From positions 1-49,217 of the forward strand of contig JAYMSP010000504.1 in assembly GCA_036897095.1 (NCBI GenBank): a stretch of 49,217 nt of DNA, written 5' to 3'. Position numbers and translations under genes: made by a program. Within the stretch, counting starts at the first letter, position 1. Each line of letters begins with the position of its first letter. Under the pieces are notes generated by a model that worked only from the letters and a program-made list of their open reading frames with translations, made no database searches and had not been told where the DNA came from. Positions 1 through 12,049 of the stretch are shown one piece after another. The DNA is from Plantago elongata. Lineage: Eukaryota > Streptophyta > Magnoliopsida > Lamiales > Plantaginaceae.

Positions 1-5
1 GGGGG

Positions 6-36
<31 letters not shown>
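1..36. repeat. G run plus (GA)n microsatellite
   Basis: Eight G residues are followed by about 13 GA dinucleotides at the very left edge. This is a simple repeat, and its true length may exceed the window. Confidence 0.95.
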
Positions 37-40
<4 letters not shown>

Positions 41-1600
41 GAGGAAAAGAGAAAAGGATACGGGGTGTAAGAATATTTATCTCTTTATGATCTTGTAGAG
101 AGAGAAAATGGTTGGATGGAATGGGTGTTTGTGAGAGAATGTTGTTTATTTGGGTATTATATAAAAGCTACTGGCCGGTTTATATTGTTTCTAACCGAAT
201 TTTTCTATAAATTAGAAAAATCTTCTCTTTACTGTACTAACTCAATTGAACAGGTAAAACCCACGGACCCTAAATAGAAAAATGAAATTTCCCTATCTAA
301 TGAAAAAATCGCTCTTTTCCTAGACTTTGTATTAATCCATTGTAATACTTAATTTTTAACGACTTCGAAAAAGAACTAACGTAAGTTAAAAGAGTACTTA
401 CAAGGACTCAAATAGCACAATATATGTAACAGGGGCATGGCTACGAATTGTACCGTCGCATTGTACTAATAATATTACACTTATTTCAACCATTGGGTTA
501 AATTTTAATTCAATCTCATTCCTTGATTAATTATTAATGTGATGGGGTGTCGCACTGACGCATAATAACGTCGTACTACGAATCAATATAATAAAATATA
601 TTTTAAGGCTAAATTACTTGACGCTCTTTGTATTTTAAATTTAACAAATATATCCACAAATAATATTAAATCAACCCCACATCATTAAAAAATTCACAAA
701 TACACCAATTTAAATTTTTGGAGAAGAAGATTAACTTTTGGGGTTAAATTGTAAGAAGATTATTTGGGAGGTGTGATTTTTATATCTATGTAAATTTATA
801 TGAGATAATTACAAATTAGTGTAACTTATAAAAACTTTTTACACTTTAGTGATACATGAAAAACTTTCTACAAATTAATGATAAACTTCCTACAAATTAG
901 TGATATTTAGTACATTTGAAATAAAATACACTAAAATTGATAAAATCTATCCCATATTTATAGAAAACTAAGTAAACGCGTTCACATTCCAGTTGAAACA
1001 AATTAAACACCGTTACAAACATCATTATCAAAGTAATTAACCTTCTAGGTTCCTACGTTATTCACTCACTGTCAGAAAATTCGAGATGTACTGGCTAACA
1101 CATTCAACCTGCCTCAAGGAGGTTTTACGTCGTAAGAAAATTTACGAAGCTGTTAGTTTATGATGTTGCAATGTCTTGGTTAAGAGCTAGATGAACACCG
1201 CTTAATTTAGGAAAAGCTGCCTGAACAAACAGGCTCTCATCTCACATGGGATGCATTGATTCACCAGGTTTGTGTCTTTTCTATATGACACTGGCATAGG
1301 TAAGTTTGAGCAAATTCTTGCATCTATTTTCACTTAAATCTTATCCGAGCAGCTGTTTGAAACACAATTTCTCTCAAATCATGTAAATTAAGTGATTATT
1401 CATATGTCAAACTAAATGGGTAGAGTATATTGCTTCTTCTCTATTAGTTATTGCATTTACGAACATTCAAGATCTTTTCTAAGCAGTGTAAGCATCATAT
1501 TATTTTTCAACTATCTACACTATAATGGTAAAGATTATGTATTTGATAACAAATAAAATACTCCAAGCAGATTTGAGTTCTCAAATATTATGAAATCAAA
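37..1600. other. AT-rich intergenic DNA, no gene seen
   Basis: No reading frame of plausible coding character was found on either strand. At about 805-950 there is a degenerate tandem pattern built on the words 'tacaaattagtgata' and 'aaaacttt', roughly three copies. The rest looks like ordinary AT-rich plant intergenic sequence, probably with old transposon debris. Confidence 0.6.
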
Positions 1601-1607
1601 CATAGGC

Positions 1608-1638
1608 ACCGCGTATAGGCGCGGTACTTCAACTCTAG
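1608..1638 (+). mobile_element. Candidate Helitron 3' terminus (hairpin plus CTAG)
   Basis: A perfect 6-bp GC-rich stem (accgcg / cgcggt, 1608-1613 and 1620-1625) closes a 6-nt loop. Nine bases later comes CTAG (1635-1638), followed by T. Plant Helitrons typically end with a short GC-rich hairpin about 10 nt before CTRR and insert in front of T, so the arrangement fits. The 5' TC end was not located and no helicase coding sequence is present, so this would be a non-autonomous copy or a remnant. It ends about 100 bp upstream of the PPR start codon. Confidence 0.4.
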
Positions 1639-2028
1639 TTTGAAAATAAGTCATTTAACTGAACTGAGCTATCTTTCTCCTAAATCATCTTCATCTTCTT
1701 CTTTCTTTCTGCCAATCCAACTATCGAAGCAGTGAGTGATGTCGTCGATCTTCAAGAGCCGAGCATTTTCACCTGTATCACATCTGTCAGTAAATCATCA
1801 CTAGTACTATCTATTTTCACCATTTCTTCTTCTTCTTCTTCTTATTTCCTACATACAACTCCTACTAAACAACTCAACAAGAAGCCGCCCAGCTCATTGG
1901 ATTTCAGCAGTGTTCATAAGGTGAGTGATGCTCATCATTTGTTTCGTCATATGCTCGATAATATGCACCAACCCATTCCTTCTGTTGTCCAGTTCAACAA
2001 ATTAATGGGTTTGGTTGTCAAAATGAAA

Positions 2029-2033
2029 CACTG
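2029..2033. repeat. Target-site duplication, left copy
   Basis: CACTG directly abuts the left LTR and recurs at 7147-7151 directly after the right LTR. A 5-bp duplication is typical of Ty1/copia integration. Confidence 0.85.
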
Positions 2034-2280
2034 TATTAAAACCAAATCTTTGATTGAGAAGAGAATTTACAATTAGAATGAATAGAAGAAGTGAAAACTA
2101 TCTAGCTTGTTAATCTCTATTTATAGAGATTCTTGTTATGTAACTGCTAAGTACAAATACTACAGCTAGTGGTACAATTGAAATTAAAATAGGAAGTGTT
2201 GACTTTCTTTAATTGTTGACTTTGCTTCCTTGTGTTGTATTGTTCTTCTTTGCTTCACTTGTGTCATGTTTATCTTCACA
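2034..2280 (-). repeat. 3' LTR of the copia fossil
   Basis: This 247-bp repeat matches 6897-7146 almost throughout. It is bounded on the outside by CACTG and on the inside by the polypurine tract at about 2281-2291. It includes 'tctatttataga', a possible LTR TATA element. Confidence 0.92.
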
Positions 2281-5200
2281 TCCCCTCAAGTTGTGCATGT
2301 CTGTTAAGAACACCAAGTTTGGACATGAATTTGCCGAACAATGGAAGGGCAAGTTGTTTTGTGAATAGGTCAGCAACTTGAAGATCATTAGTGATGTGTA
2401 ATAGGCTGATCTTTCCTTCAACAATTTTGTCTCGAATAACGTGACAGTCAACCTTTATATGCTTGGTTCTTTGGTGGTTGATTGGGTTGTGAGCTAGATG
2501 ATAGGCTGACTAGCTATCAGTGTACATGAGTGCAGGCCTGTGAGTGTGATCGAAACCAAAATCATTGAGAAGGTAGAGAAGCCATTGCACCTCACATATA
2601 GCTACAGCAATGGCCATGTACTCTGCTTCGGCTTATGAACGGCTAACGGTTGTTTATTTCTTTGACTTACAGGACACTAAAGAATCACCAAGAAATATTG
2701 CATATCATGAAGTACTTCTTCTAGTGTCACTACATGATGCTCAGTCACTGTCAGAAAAACATTTCAAGTGCATATCATTGTGACATGAGTAGAAGATTCC
2801 CTGGCCTGGACTTTGCTTGAGGTATCTGAGTACATGATGAGCTGCAGCTAGATGTATATTTGTAGGAGCTGACGTATATTGGCTTAGCTTTTGTTAGCCA
2901 AAAGAAATGTCAGGTCTTATTATTGTAAGATACATCATACGCCCAATCAATCTTCGATAAAGTTAAGGATCAGGTGATAGTACACCAATAGTTTTATCTA
3001 ATTTTTCCCTGGAATCCATGGGAATAACATTTGGTTTACTATATGTGTAACCAGTCTCCTTGAGGAGATCTAATATATACTTTCTCTGGCATATAGATAT
3101 ACCAATATACCATTTCTTGCAACCTCAAGGCCTAAAATGTATCTCTGTTCACCCAAATCTTTAATGGTGAACTTGTCCTGTAAAAACCGCTTGACAAAAG
3201 TGATCTTTGTCATATTATTCCCTGCAAATATCACATCATCAACATATACAAGTAAACAAGTATAGGACTCATCTGATGCTTTAATAAAGAAGGATACATC
3301 TGCACTAGACTGAATATAACCAATGGATAGTAAAGACTCTTGTAATTTAAAGAACCATTGCCTGCTGGCTTGTTTTAAGCCATACAGACTCTTTACCAAT
3401 TTACACACTCTTTTATATCATCTGACTTGCAGTAACCTGGAGGTGAAGTCATATATACTTCCTCACTTAAGTCACCATGTAGGAAGGCAGTGTTCACATC
3501 AAGTTGGTGAAGGAACCAACCTTTAGTAGCTGCAATAGCTAAAATACATCTCACAGTATTAGTTTAACTACAGGAGAAAAAGTGTCAAAATAGTCTAACC
3601 CATTCTCTTGAGTGCATGTAGACTTTGGCTACTAGTCTTGCTTTGTATCTCTTAATACTTCCATATGCCTTAAATTTTACCTTGTAAACCCACTTGCAGC
3701 CAATAGTGTGTTTACCAGCTGGTAAAGAAACAAGCTCCCATGTCTTTGTTTTCTCTAAGGCTTGTAGTTCAGAGTTCATTGCCTCAATCTATTCTGGAGA
3801 TTGTACTACTTGTTTGTATGTACTAGGCTCAACTACTGCAGTGATGAATGCAATAAAACACCTGTGTACTTGAGATAATCTATCATCCGAAGTGTGATTA
3901 GAGATAGGATATCTAGTCACAATATTTGCTGAACTTTTCTTGTGATGCAGAGAAGAAGGTATTGTAAAATTATATTCATTTAAGACAGAAGATAATTTTT
4001 TTTAGTTCTTTTGGATCTTCTCAGTGTATCATTGATACTAGTGAGCAAATTTCTTGTATTATCTGAACCTGCAATGCTTGTGTCTTCGTTGACAATGTGA
4101 TCATGTTCAAAAACTTGTGAAACATTATCTATATGTAGATGAGGTTCTGAAACCTGTGAACCTACACTTTCATCACTGACATTGTAATGTGCATTATCCA
4201 TAGTTGAAATTTCAATAGAACCAGAAAAATCATCATAACAAGCAAAATCATAATCACTGCAAAGTAAAATGAGTTTTACTGGTAGCATAGCTTGTATTAG
4301 ATAGATTTTTAGGATGAAAAGGAAAAATATTTTCAACAAATTGGACATTCCTGGAAATGAAAACTTGTTTAGTATCCAAGTTTAAAAGTTTATATCCTTT
4401 GTATCCAGATATCCTAACAAAACACATTTAAATGCTCTCTTGTCAAATTTTGTTCTATTCTGAGTCAAAGTAGAGGCATAACACAATGCATCAAATACTC
4501 TCATGTAAGAATAGTCAGGCATAGTATGATAAAGAATTTCACAAGGACTTTTGTTATCAAGAACTGGAGTTGATACCTGTTTATGATGTGGCATGCAGTG
4601 AGCACACAATCTGACCAATATTCCAGTGGCAAGTAAGATTGAAAGAGCAAGGCTCTTGCTACTTATAACAAATGTTGGTGCTTACGTTCCACTCTCCCAT
4701 TTTGTTGAGGTGTTTCTACACACGAATGTTGGTGTAAGATGCCCAGACTTGAGTAAAACTGTAACATGTTAAACTCAGGACCATTGTCAGATCAAATAAT
4801 TTTAATTTTCTTATTATATTGAGTGAAAACTAAATTGTAAAAGTGTAGAATATGAACAAAACCTTCAGACTTTGCCTTCATCAAATAAAGCCAAGTGCAA
4901 CGAGATTTGTCATCTACTATAATTAAAAAATATCTATGTCTAGTATAAGAAGGGACATTAAAAGGTCCCCAGATGTCTACATGTATTAGATCAAAGTTAG
5001 AAGAAGCAATGGAGTTATTTTCAATGAAAGAAAGCTTCTTTTGTTTAAAAAAAATGACAAACATCAGAAGACAGAAACTTTTCTTGATCATTACATGATA
5101 TAGAAATAGAACTAAGTTTGTTTAAAGGTAGATGACCAAGTCTCATGTGCCAAAAGCTAGTTTTAGTTGCAGGAGTAGAATGAGAACTACTACTAGAGCT

Positions 5201-6887
5201 AACACTAGATGTTGCTTTATTGATGCCAGGTGCAGTCAATTGGTATAAACCATCCTGAAGCTTACTGTAACCAATCTTTTCTGAGGTTGTTATGTCCTGC
5301 AAAATGCAACCACTCTTTGAAAAATAGCAACCAATATTCTCATGAATGGTAAGTGTTTCACATACACCAAATTAAAACTGAATTTAGGAACATATAAGAC
5401 ATTATATGCAATGTCAGTCTGTCATTAATGTAGACATCACCACATAAAGTAGCTTATATTGTTTCTTCAGTAGGCAATTGAATCTCCACATGTACCTATC
5501 TGGGATCACTAGTAAAAGAACTAGAATCACAAATCATATGATCTGTGGCTCCAGTATCAAGAACCCATTTATTAAGGTGAATAGTCTGAATAGCAGAAGA
5601 TAAAGCATACACTGCAGTAGAAGATAAAGCATATGCATAATACTTCTGAACATATTGTTTACCTGTTTTACCTAACTCAGAGTTCTAAGGATGAGATTGA
5701 CTGGTAGATGGAGATGCAGTGAAAGCTCCAGCAGCTACATGAGCATTAGCATTAGAGTCATTCATATGAGCTTGAAACCTTGTAAACCGCAAAAACTGTT
5801 GATACATGTCAGTTGAGATATCAACATCATCACTTCTAGTATATTCTTGATCAGTAATAACAACATGAGCCTGAGCCTTTCTTGGACCTTTAGGGCCTTG
5901 CCATCTAGGTGGATAACCTATAATTTGACAGCAGGTCTTGTAGGTATCCCCATGTCAACCACAATGAGTACATTTTGGCTTGTTCTTCTCCTTGTTGCTA
6001 AACTTGTTATACACTGAATTTTTAGCTAAACATGCCATGAATTCATTCTGATGAACCACTGATTGCTTAGTAGAGCACATAGCCATGATGTCTTGACTAG
6101 TATAAGGAACAACAGTGAGACCTCTCTGACTCTCCTCTTGCAGTACAAGTGCATAAACTTGAGACAAACCAGGAACATGTGATTGCATGAACACCTGACT
6201 CCTCACATGAGCATAAGACTCATTCAGCCCAACAAAAAATTTCACTACAGCATCATGTTTCTGCTGATCAAGTACCATGGGTTGTAAACCACCACAAGTA
6301 ATACACAGACATAGATTTACTGCCTTGAGGCATACTACTCAAAGACTTCTCTAAATGAAACACTCTTGGACCAGTACTTCGAGTAAACTGAGTTTTCAAA
6401 TCATTCCATAACTCAAAAGCAACAGTATGATACAAGATACTCTCTCTTATCTCATCAGAAATCGAATTACGCAACCAAATCGTAACTAAATCATTAGCTC
6501 TCTTCCACGCACAATAAAGAAGTGTATTCACTACAGGAGGAGAGGCTAACGTACCATCAATGAAACCAGACTTCTTCTTTAGTGAAAAAACCATTAGCAA
6601 AGCTTAACTCCAAGACTCATAGTTAGAGCCGATCGGCGGATGCATCACAATTGAGATACCCGGTGAATCTGACGGATGTAAGTAATACGGTGACCGGGGA
6701 TCATCAGAAGGATCACGAACGGAACCTGAAACACCATTATTATCAATTGTATTCGCCATGAAAACAAGTTGCAGAGAAAACGGTTACAGAGTAACAGAGT
6801 AACAATGTAGAAGGTAGCGGAAGAAGGATCGGAAAAAAAATAGATAAAAAATATTCAAGATAATCTTGAATCAGCAAGTTTTGGTAA

Positions 6888-6896
6888 CTGATACCA
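6888..6896 (-). other. Primer-binding site of the copia fossil
   Basis: On the minus strand this reads TGGTATCAG, directly after the 5' LTR. It is the usual copia site complementary to the 3' end of plant initiator-Met tRNA and fixes the element's orientation. Confidence 0.85.
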
Positions 6897-7146
6897 TATT
6901 AAAACCAAATTATCTTTGATTGAGAAGAGAAGAGAATTTACAATTAATCAGAATGAATAGAAGAAGTGAAAACTATCTAGCTTGTTAATCTCTATTTATA
7001 GAGATTCTTGTTATGTAATTGCAAAGTACAAATACTATAGATAGTGGTACAACTGAAATTAAAATAGGAAGTGTTGACTTTTTATTGTTGACTTTGCTTC
7101 CTATATTGTTCTTCTTTGCTTCACTTGTGTCATGTTTATCTTCACA
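6897..7146 (-). repeat. 5' LTR of the copia fossil
   Basis: This 250-bp partner of the left LTR is bounded inside by the primer-binding site and outside by the second CACTG copy. Confidence 0.92.
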
Positions 7147-7151
7147 CACTG
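7147..7151. repeat. Target-site duplication, right copy
   Basis: CACTG follows the right LTR. Counting only one copy of the duplication, PPR coding on both sides of the insert is in the same frame, confirming that the target was coding sequence. Confidence 0.85.
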
Positions 7152-8542
7152 CAATCATGCACTCCACATGTTCGATGAAATGCACCAATGGAGGAGTATT
7201 ACTTTCGATGAAATCACTTTGAATACTGTCATTAATTCCTACTGTCTTCCCAATCGTCTTGATCTTACTTTTCCTGTATTGGCTCTCTTCGTTAAGTCCG
7301 GCTTCTCACCTGATGTCACCACCTGAATTCAACACTCTGGTTAGAGGTCTATTTTCTCAAAACAAGGTATCAGAGATTGTAGCTCTATTCAAAAAATGCT
7401 TGACTAAGAAGCTCTGTGAACCCAATGTCATCATGATTAACACTCTGATCAATGGTCTCTACTGCCATTAAGTTGTTAGAAAATGATACCTGCAAACCTG
7501 ATGCTTATGGCTACAGTACAACTATTGATAGATTGTCAAAGATAATCTCGTTGATGAAGCTCTTTCTATATATTCTAAAATGCTTGCCGAGGGCATCTCA
7601 CCTGATGTAGTCTCTTATAATTCATTGGTTCGAGGATTATGTTATTCAGATAGATGGAAAGAGGCCAATGACTTGATAAATGAGATGATGGTCATCCGTG
7701 ATATCTGTCCAAATATTGTTACGTTTAACACATTGATAGATGCTTGTTGCAAAAAATGAAAGGTGAAAGAGGCCGAGCATGTGTTGGAACTTATGAAGCA
7801 GAGAAGTGTTACTCCTGATATTGTTACATACAGTGCCTTGATCAATGGATATTGCATTCAAGGGGAAATATTCAGGGCAAAAGAACTATTCAAGTTAGTT
7901 CTCGATTCTGGTTTGAAGCCAAATGCAGTCACCTATACTATGTTGGGTGGATTACTTCGTCATGGAAGGGTAGCTGATGCCCGGAAGGTTTTAACTGATA
8001 TGCGTGCAAACCATGTAACTCCTAATTTGATAACTTACACTAGCTTGATAGATAGCTTCTGCAGGAATCATGAGATTGATGCAGCATTTCTGTTTTACGT
8101 ATCATGGAAGATGCCGGTGTTCATCCAAAACATTATTACATACACCACCCTCATTCACGGATTATTTAAAGATGATAAATTTGATAGTGCAATGGCTCTC
8201 TTCCACTCACTCCTTGCAAAAGGTCTGCAGCCCAATGTTTTGACGTTTACCATGATTATTGGTGCACTTTGCCAGAAAGGATTTCTAGATGAGGCAACAC
8301 GTATGTTCATTGACATGGAAAAATGTGGTTGTGCCCCTAACAGTGTTACATACAATGTTTTGATCAAAGGTTGTCTTCAGCAAAATGAGTTTCTCAAAGC
8401 AAAGCCGCTATTGGAAGAAATGGTCAGGAAGGGATTGTCGCTTGAAAAAGGTGTATTTTACATGTTGTGTCGTTATTGTAAAGGTAGTGGAGATAGAGTT
8501 CTTTTGGAAGTGATCAAAGCCCTTGTACCAAAAGATGGCTAA

Positions 8543-10389
8543 GCCGGATTCTGCTACCGGAGTGAATTTCGGTTCAGGATTTGTGTAAACTGGTAACAGG
8601 GGTTATCTTGAGCATCTGTATTTGGAGTTACTCTCCTGAGAGTCTGGGAAGTATGAAAATCTCACACAAAACAATTCAACTGCACAATTAACATACAATA
8701 ATACACAATTTGCAATTACACAAAAATTCACAATTTACATACTACACCGCACAATTAGTATACGATATTGCAGGACTCTCACAATAACTTGGACTTTCAT
8801 TCAATTGTTGTCCTTTAAAGCCAGGTTATAAATCATAAACATTCAAATGCATTTTGTTGGTAAATTAACAGGTTGCTTATTCCTTTGCTATTTGAGATCA
8901 GGTTGCATAGGATTGTTTAATTTGAGACGGGTTATGATGTTGTTTTCTCTTTTTGTTTTTCTAGACCCTCTATATATGCGCTTGTGTGTGTTGTAAGTAT
9001 TTTACTACTGTTTCAACTCATCCACTGGTGAATGGTGATCATCAGTGTCATGAATAGTGCCGTCAAAACTACAGGAATTGCTCTAATTTCAACTTCGTTA
9101 AGAATCAACTACAAGTCTTGATCACTTTGGTCTCTAGCTAGTATCATGGGAGTCAATTGTCCGTCACAGTTGATGGCAACAGTCGATCAATCTAGCAACA
9201 GTAATAACCAAAATAGCCGAACTTATCAGCTTAATAACCTTACTTTCGTAATAATCATGTTATGCGTGCTCGGTTTAAGACGAACTTATCAACTTATTTT
9301 TATAAAATAATCATGTAATGCGGACTTATATTTAATACAAACTTATAGTTAGCTTATCATAACTAGCTTAGAAACTGGATAAATTTATTTATAAATAAAC
9401 ATGTTACAATGAACATGTAGTTTGTAGTTGATAAGCTTGTAATAAAAAATTTAATTTGTTTTTATATAGATATTATATTTGACAAATTAGTTTATTAATA
9501 TACTAAACTATATAAAATTTTACTAAACAGAGTAAATAAAGTAGAGATATATTGTTGGACCGTGCTTATGTCCATGTTCGACGCAGTCCTATCAACAAGT
9601 GTTACAATCGACGCGTGTGTTGTTTCTACAGTGATTGTATCCCACTGTGGTTAGGGTTTGCAAGTGCTCCAGAAGGGAAAGTTGGAATTGATTTGGAGCA
9701 TTATATGATGGTTTTAAGTTTGGAGATGTAGAAATTGGGGGTAAGATTGAATGAAATGAATATAGACCACAAAGCATGCATATATAGAGGTTGCTTTTTT
9801 ATCCCATGCCTTGAACAATCATATATTATCGATCGAGTTCAATAGATATTGGATTCGCCATATCAATACATACATAGTGCGCTAGCAGACTTTTGGATCT
9901 TTATCACATTCTTTTGTGCTCAAAGCGGTCCGTACTCCCGTCCTTATCGGTTAGGTGCCATTCAATCCACGACCACCACTGGATTTTCGAAGTTGTCCAA
10001 TTTTAACGTTTTGAAGTAAATAAAATTCAATTTCAATTCAAAATTAATGTAAAGATGTGATGGATGGAAACTTCAACTGAATTATTTGATGAAAATTCAA
10101 GATGTAAAACTTTTACTGTATTAGAGTATGTTATTATTGCAGTTTAATATCAATTTGAACTCAGAGAATAAATTTATTAATTGTAAGAGTTATTATTACT
10201 AAATTGAATGAAAAATAACATAGTTGAACATATTTTAGTTCAAGAGAACAGAGAGCCACATGAATGAACTTATGATCGTTTTTTTATTTTATGAGCGATC
10301 AATTCAAAATTAGTGTAATTGGATATAATTGAAACAAGAATGTTAAATGTAGTATCATTTACTAAATTCATGCCTAAGTGTTCATATAT
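8543..10389. other. Gene-free AT-rich stretch downstream of the PPR pseudogene
   Basis: No credible coding region was seen. About 8640-8780 is rich in variants of 'acaatt' and 'acacaat', a degenerate low-complexity tract. About 9225-9370 repeats the phrase 'gaacttatca' several times and may be an old MITE, but no ends were found. Confidence 0.5.
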
Positions 10390-10639
10390 TACAAAATAAT
10401 TAAATATATCCGGTTTGGAAGTCCCGCTTTTCATTTTCAGCTGTTTTGATTTGGAAGTCTCGTTTCCTAAATATAAAATCCCTCTCCTACTTTATATATT
10501 ATCTCTCATACTTTATATATTGTTTCTACTACTTTATCTAATCACATTCATAATTTATTACCTTCTTTTCTATTTTATCACTTTTTTTTAAAAATTTATG
10601 TCCGGTCCCGTGGGACTTTTAAACCGAGACGGAGAGAGC
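10390..10639. mobile_element. Degenerate Stowaway-like MITE remnant
   Basis: The right end, 'gagacggagagagca', resembles the Stowaway terminal consensus (gggacggagggagta). The interior, with repeated 'ctcctactttatatatt', has the T-rich C/T texture common in these elements. The left end is eroded and has no clear matching inverted repeat. Confidence 0.35.
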
Positions 10640-10653
10640 ACTATTGTCTACGT

Positions 10654-10885
10654 GGGAGTTATAAGGTGGTGCAGTGTAATCGAGCTGGAGCGGAAAGGCG
10701 GAGGTTCATGGCTCGATTCTTGGTGGAGACATAAGGTGGTTTAGGATGAAGGAGGAGGTTCAAAGTTCGATGAGATATAAGATGATTTAGGAGGGAGGAG
10801 GAAGTAAAAAATAATATTATTAGCAAATATATATGATGGTTTAGGAGTATCATAGCATAGTTGTAATTTTGTGTTTTAAGTTTTA
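10654..10885 (+). mobile_element. tRNA-derived SINE candidate with 14-bp target duplication
   Basis: The segment is flanked by the perfect direct repeat 'actattgtctacgt' (10640-10653 and 10886-10899), as expected for target-primed insertion. Inside, 'tggtgcagtg' (about 10665) fits a Pol III A box, and 'ggttcaaagttcga' (about 10759) is a degenerate B box. An earlier 'ggttcatggctcgattc' is a second B-box-like word. The 3' end is T-rich (ttttgtgttttaagtttta), a tail type seen in some plant SINEs. At 232 bp the length is reasonable. Confidence 0.5.
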
Positions 10886-10899
10886 ACTATTGTCTACGT

Positions 10900-12049
10900 A
10901 CGTGGAGCTAAGCACACAGAGATAAATGTGAGAAGAATTAGTAAAGAGATCGACTATAGAGGTAAAGCAAAAATCGAACGCCTAACACGTGGGAGCAACA
11001 TGTCGATCGCATGTAAACCATGAGTTGTCTTCATTTCACACAACATCAACAACATGTCAATACTTAACAGTAACAATCTTAAATAGTCGTCTTAATTAAT
11101 TTCTTATGGTTCGATTTAAACTCTATTTACGTAAGAAAATTAGGATAGAATTTGAATGCTCTTTATTAATTAAAATTGAATCTTTTGTGTATAAAATATT
11201 TAATTTAAGTGGAAAAATGATCGTTTCAGAAGTATGGCAAACAAGACTTTTTCCAGCCGTGTAAGATTAACCGATCATCTCATTTTTAAGAGTCAATTAT
11301 GATAAAGGATCGACTATTTTGCCTTCGTTCTTTCTTGCCAATAGATTTAGGGCTTTTTTGTCGAATAATCATCAGCCTCCTTTCGTATATTCAATTTCTT
11401 GATTTTCGTAGTTTTTAGCTAGGGCTTTTGTAATGAACTCTTACGATTTGCAATCACAAGATTTACTTATATTGAACTCAAAGTGCAAACACAAGATTTT
11501 TCAATATAAGTAAAATTCCCCGGTTATTGTTAACTTCCGCATAGTGTATGGGGAAGTTTTTAAAAATATATTGTAGGTTGAGACACGTCCATTTTATATA
11601 CTACATAAGTACTATGTATTCGGCTGGACGGCTACAGAAACCAAAGGGAGTGAAAAGTATGACGTTGGAAGTGTGTGTTGCATGGATCATGCTCGCTCGC
11701 AAGCAAATTGCATGTGGCAAGATCTTCCACACATGAATTATCAATAACTAATGCATGTCAACGCAAATGTATATACTATCACCATAGGTATATATGTACT
11801 CGAGTCATTAATCATGAGTCATGACATCCTCAAACATTCTAAATACATGCGAATTGTACTTTTCTATTGGATTTTGTTGGCTGTTTATAGGTACTGAATC
11901 TAGATCGTTTATACCTGGGACAAATTAATAGCTATATCCAGAATTCTGCACTAGATGGGAATGTATCAACGAGGGTAGCAAGAATTTAACATGAGTCCGT
12001 ATTGGGATACTCGTATATTTTAGAAAGTCTCGAAAGTCTCCTTTAAATG
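10900..12049. other. Gene-free AT-rich stretch
   Basis: No coding region was supported. A G-box-like CACGTG lies at about 10986, with no adjacent gene. The remainder appears structureless. Confidence 0.5.

Larger units (their letters stand above)
2034..7146 (-). mobile_element. Ty1/copia LTR retrotransposon fossil inserted in the PPR gene
   Basis: The fossil is about 5.1 kb long and lies on the minus strand. On its own strand the LTRs begin TGTGAAG and end TTTTAATA. Next to the 5' LTR (the right one) is a primer-binding site, TGGTATCAG, complementary to initiator-Met tRNA. Next to the 3' LTR (the left one) is a purine tract, acttgagggga. Parts in copia order from the right: gag (about 5955-6600, with a zinc-knuckle start KPKCTHCG), GAG-pre-integrase (HMRLGHL, about 5150) and integrase core (about 4400-5000), reverse transcriptase (about 3070-3780, with LYGLKQA and YVDD), then an RNase H region (about 2300-2900). 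The coding region is broken in many places, roughly a dozen or more, so the copy is dead. By eye the LTRs differ by about 2% substitutions plus several small indels, suggesting an insertion of the order of one to a few million years ago. Confidence 0.95.
1739..8542 (+). pseudogene. P-class PPR (restorer-of-fertility-like) pseudogene, split by a retrotransposon
   Basis: Intact relatives are organelle-targeted RNA-binding proteins made of 35-aa pentatricopeptide repeats. The likely start is ATG 1739, opening a Ser-rich presequence (MSSIFKSRAF). That frame closes at TAG 1802 and the homology continues in another frame to 2033. After the insertion it resumes at 7150 (CNHALHMFDEMHQW). Repeats recognisable by words such as 'NTLVRGLF', 'VVSYNSLVRGLC', 'VTYSALINGYC' and 'TYTTLIHGLF' run to the TAA after 8539, about ten or more in all. 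Lesions outside the insertion include frame changes near 7320, 7465 and 7535, an in-frame TGA at 7757, and two mutually compensating shifts between about 8090 and 8135. The longest remaining open block is 7763-8542 (259 codons). The repeat style resembles the Rf-like clade. I infer a non-functional gene, though the open 3' block could still be transcribed. Confidence 0.85.

Noticed and set aside
7642-7861. Two overlapping minus-strand frames of 71 codons
   Set aside because: They lie antisense to clear PPR homology and have no domain; they are shadows of the pseudogene.
9592-9777. 61-codon minus-strand frame
   Set aside because: Its composition is compatible with chance, and there is no recognisable motif, promoter or splice context.
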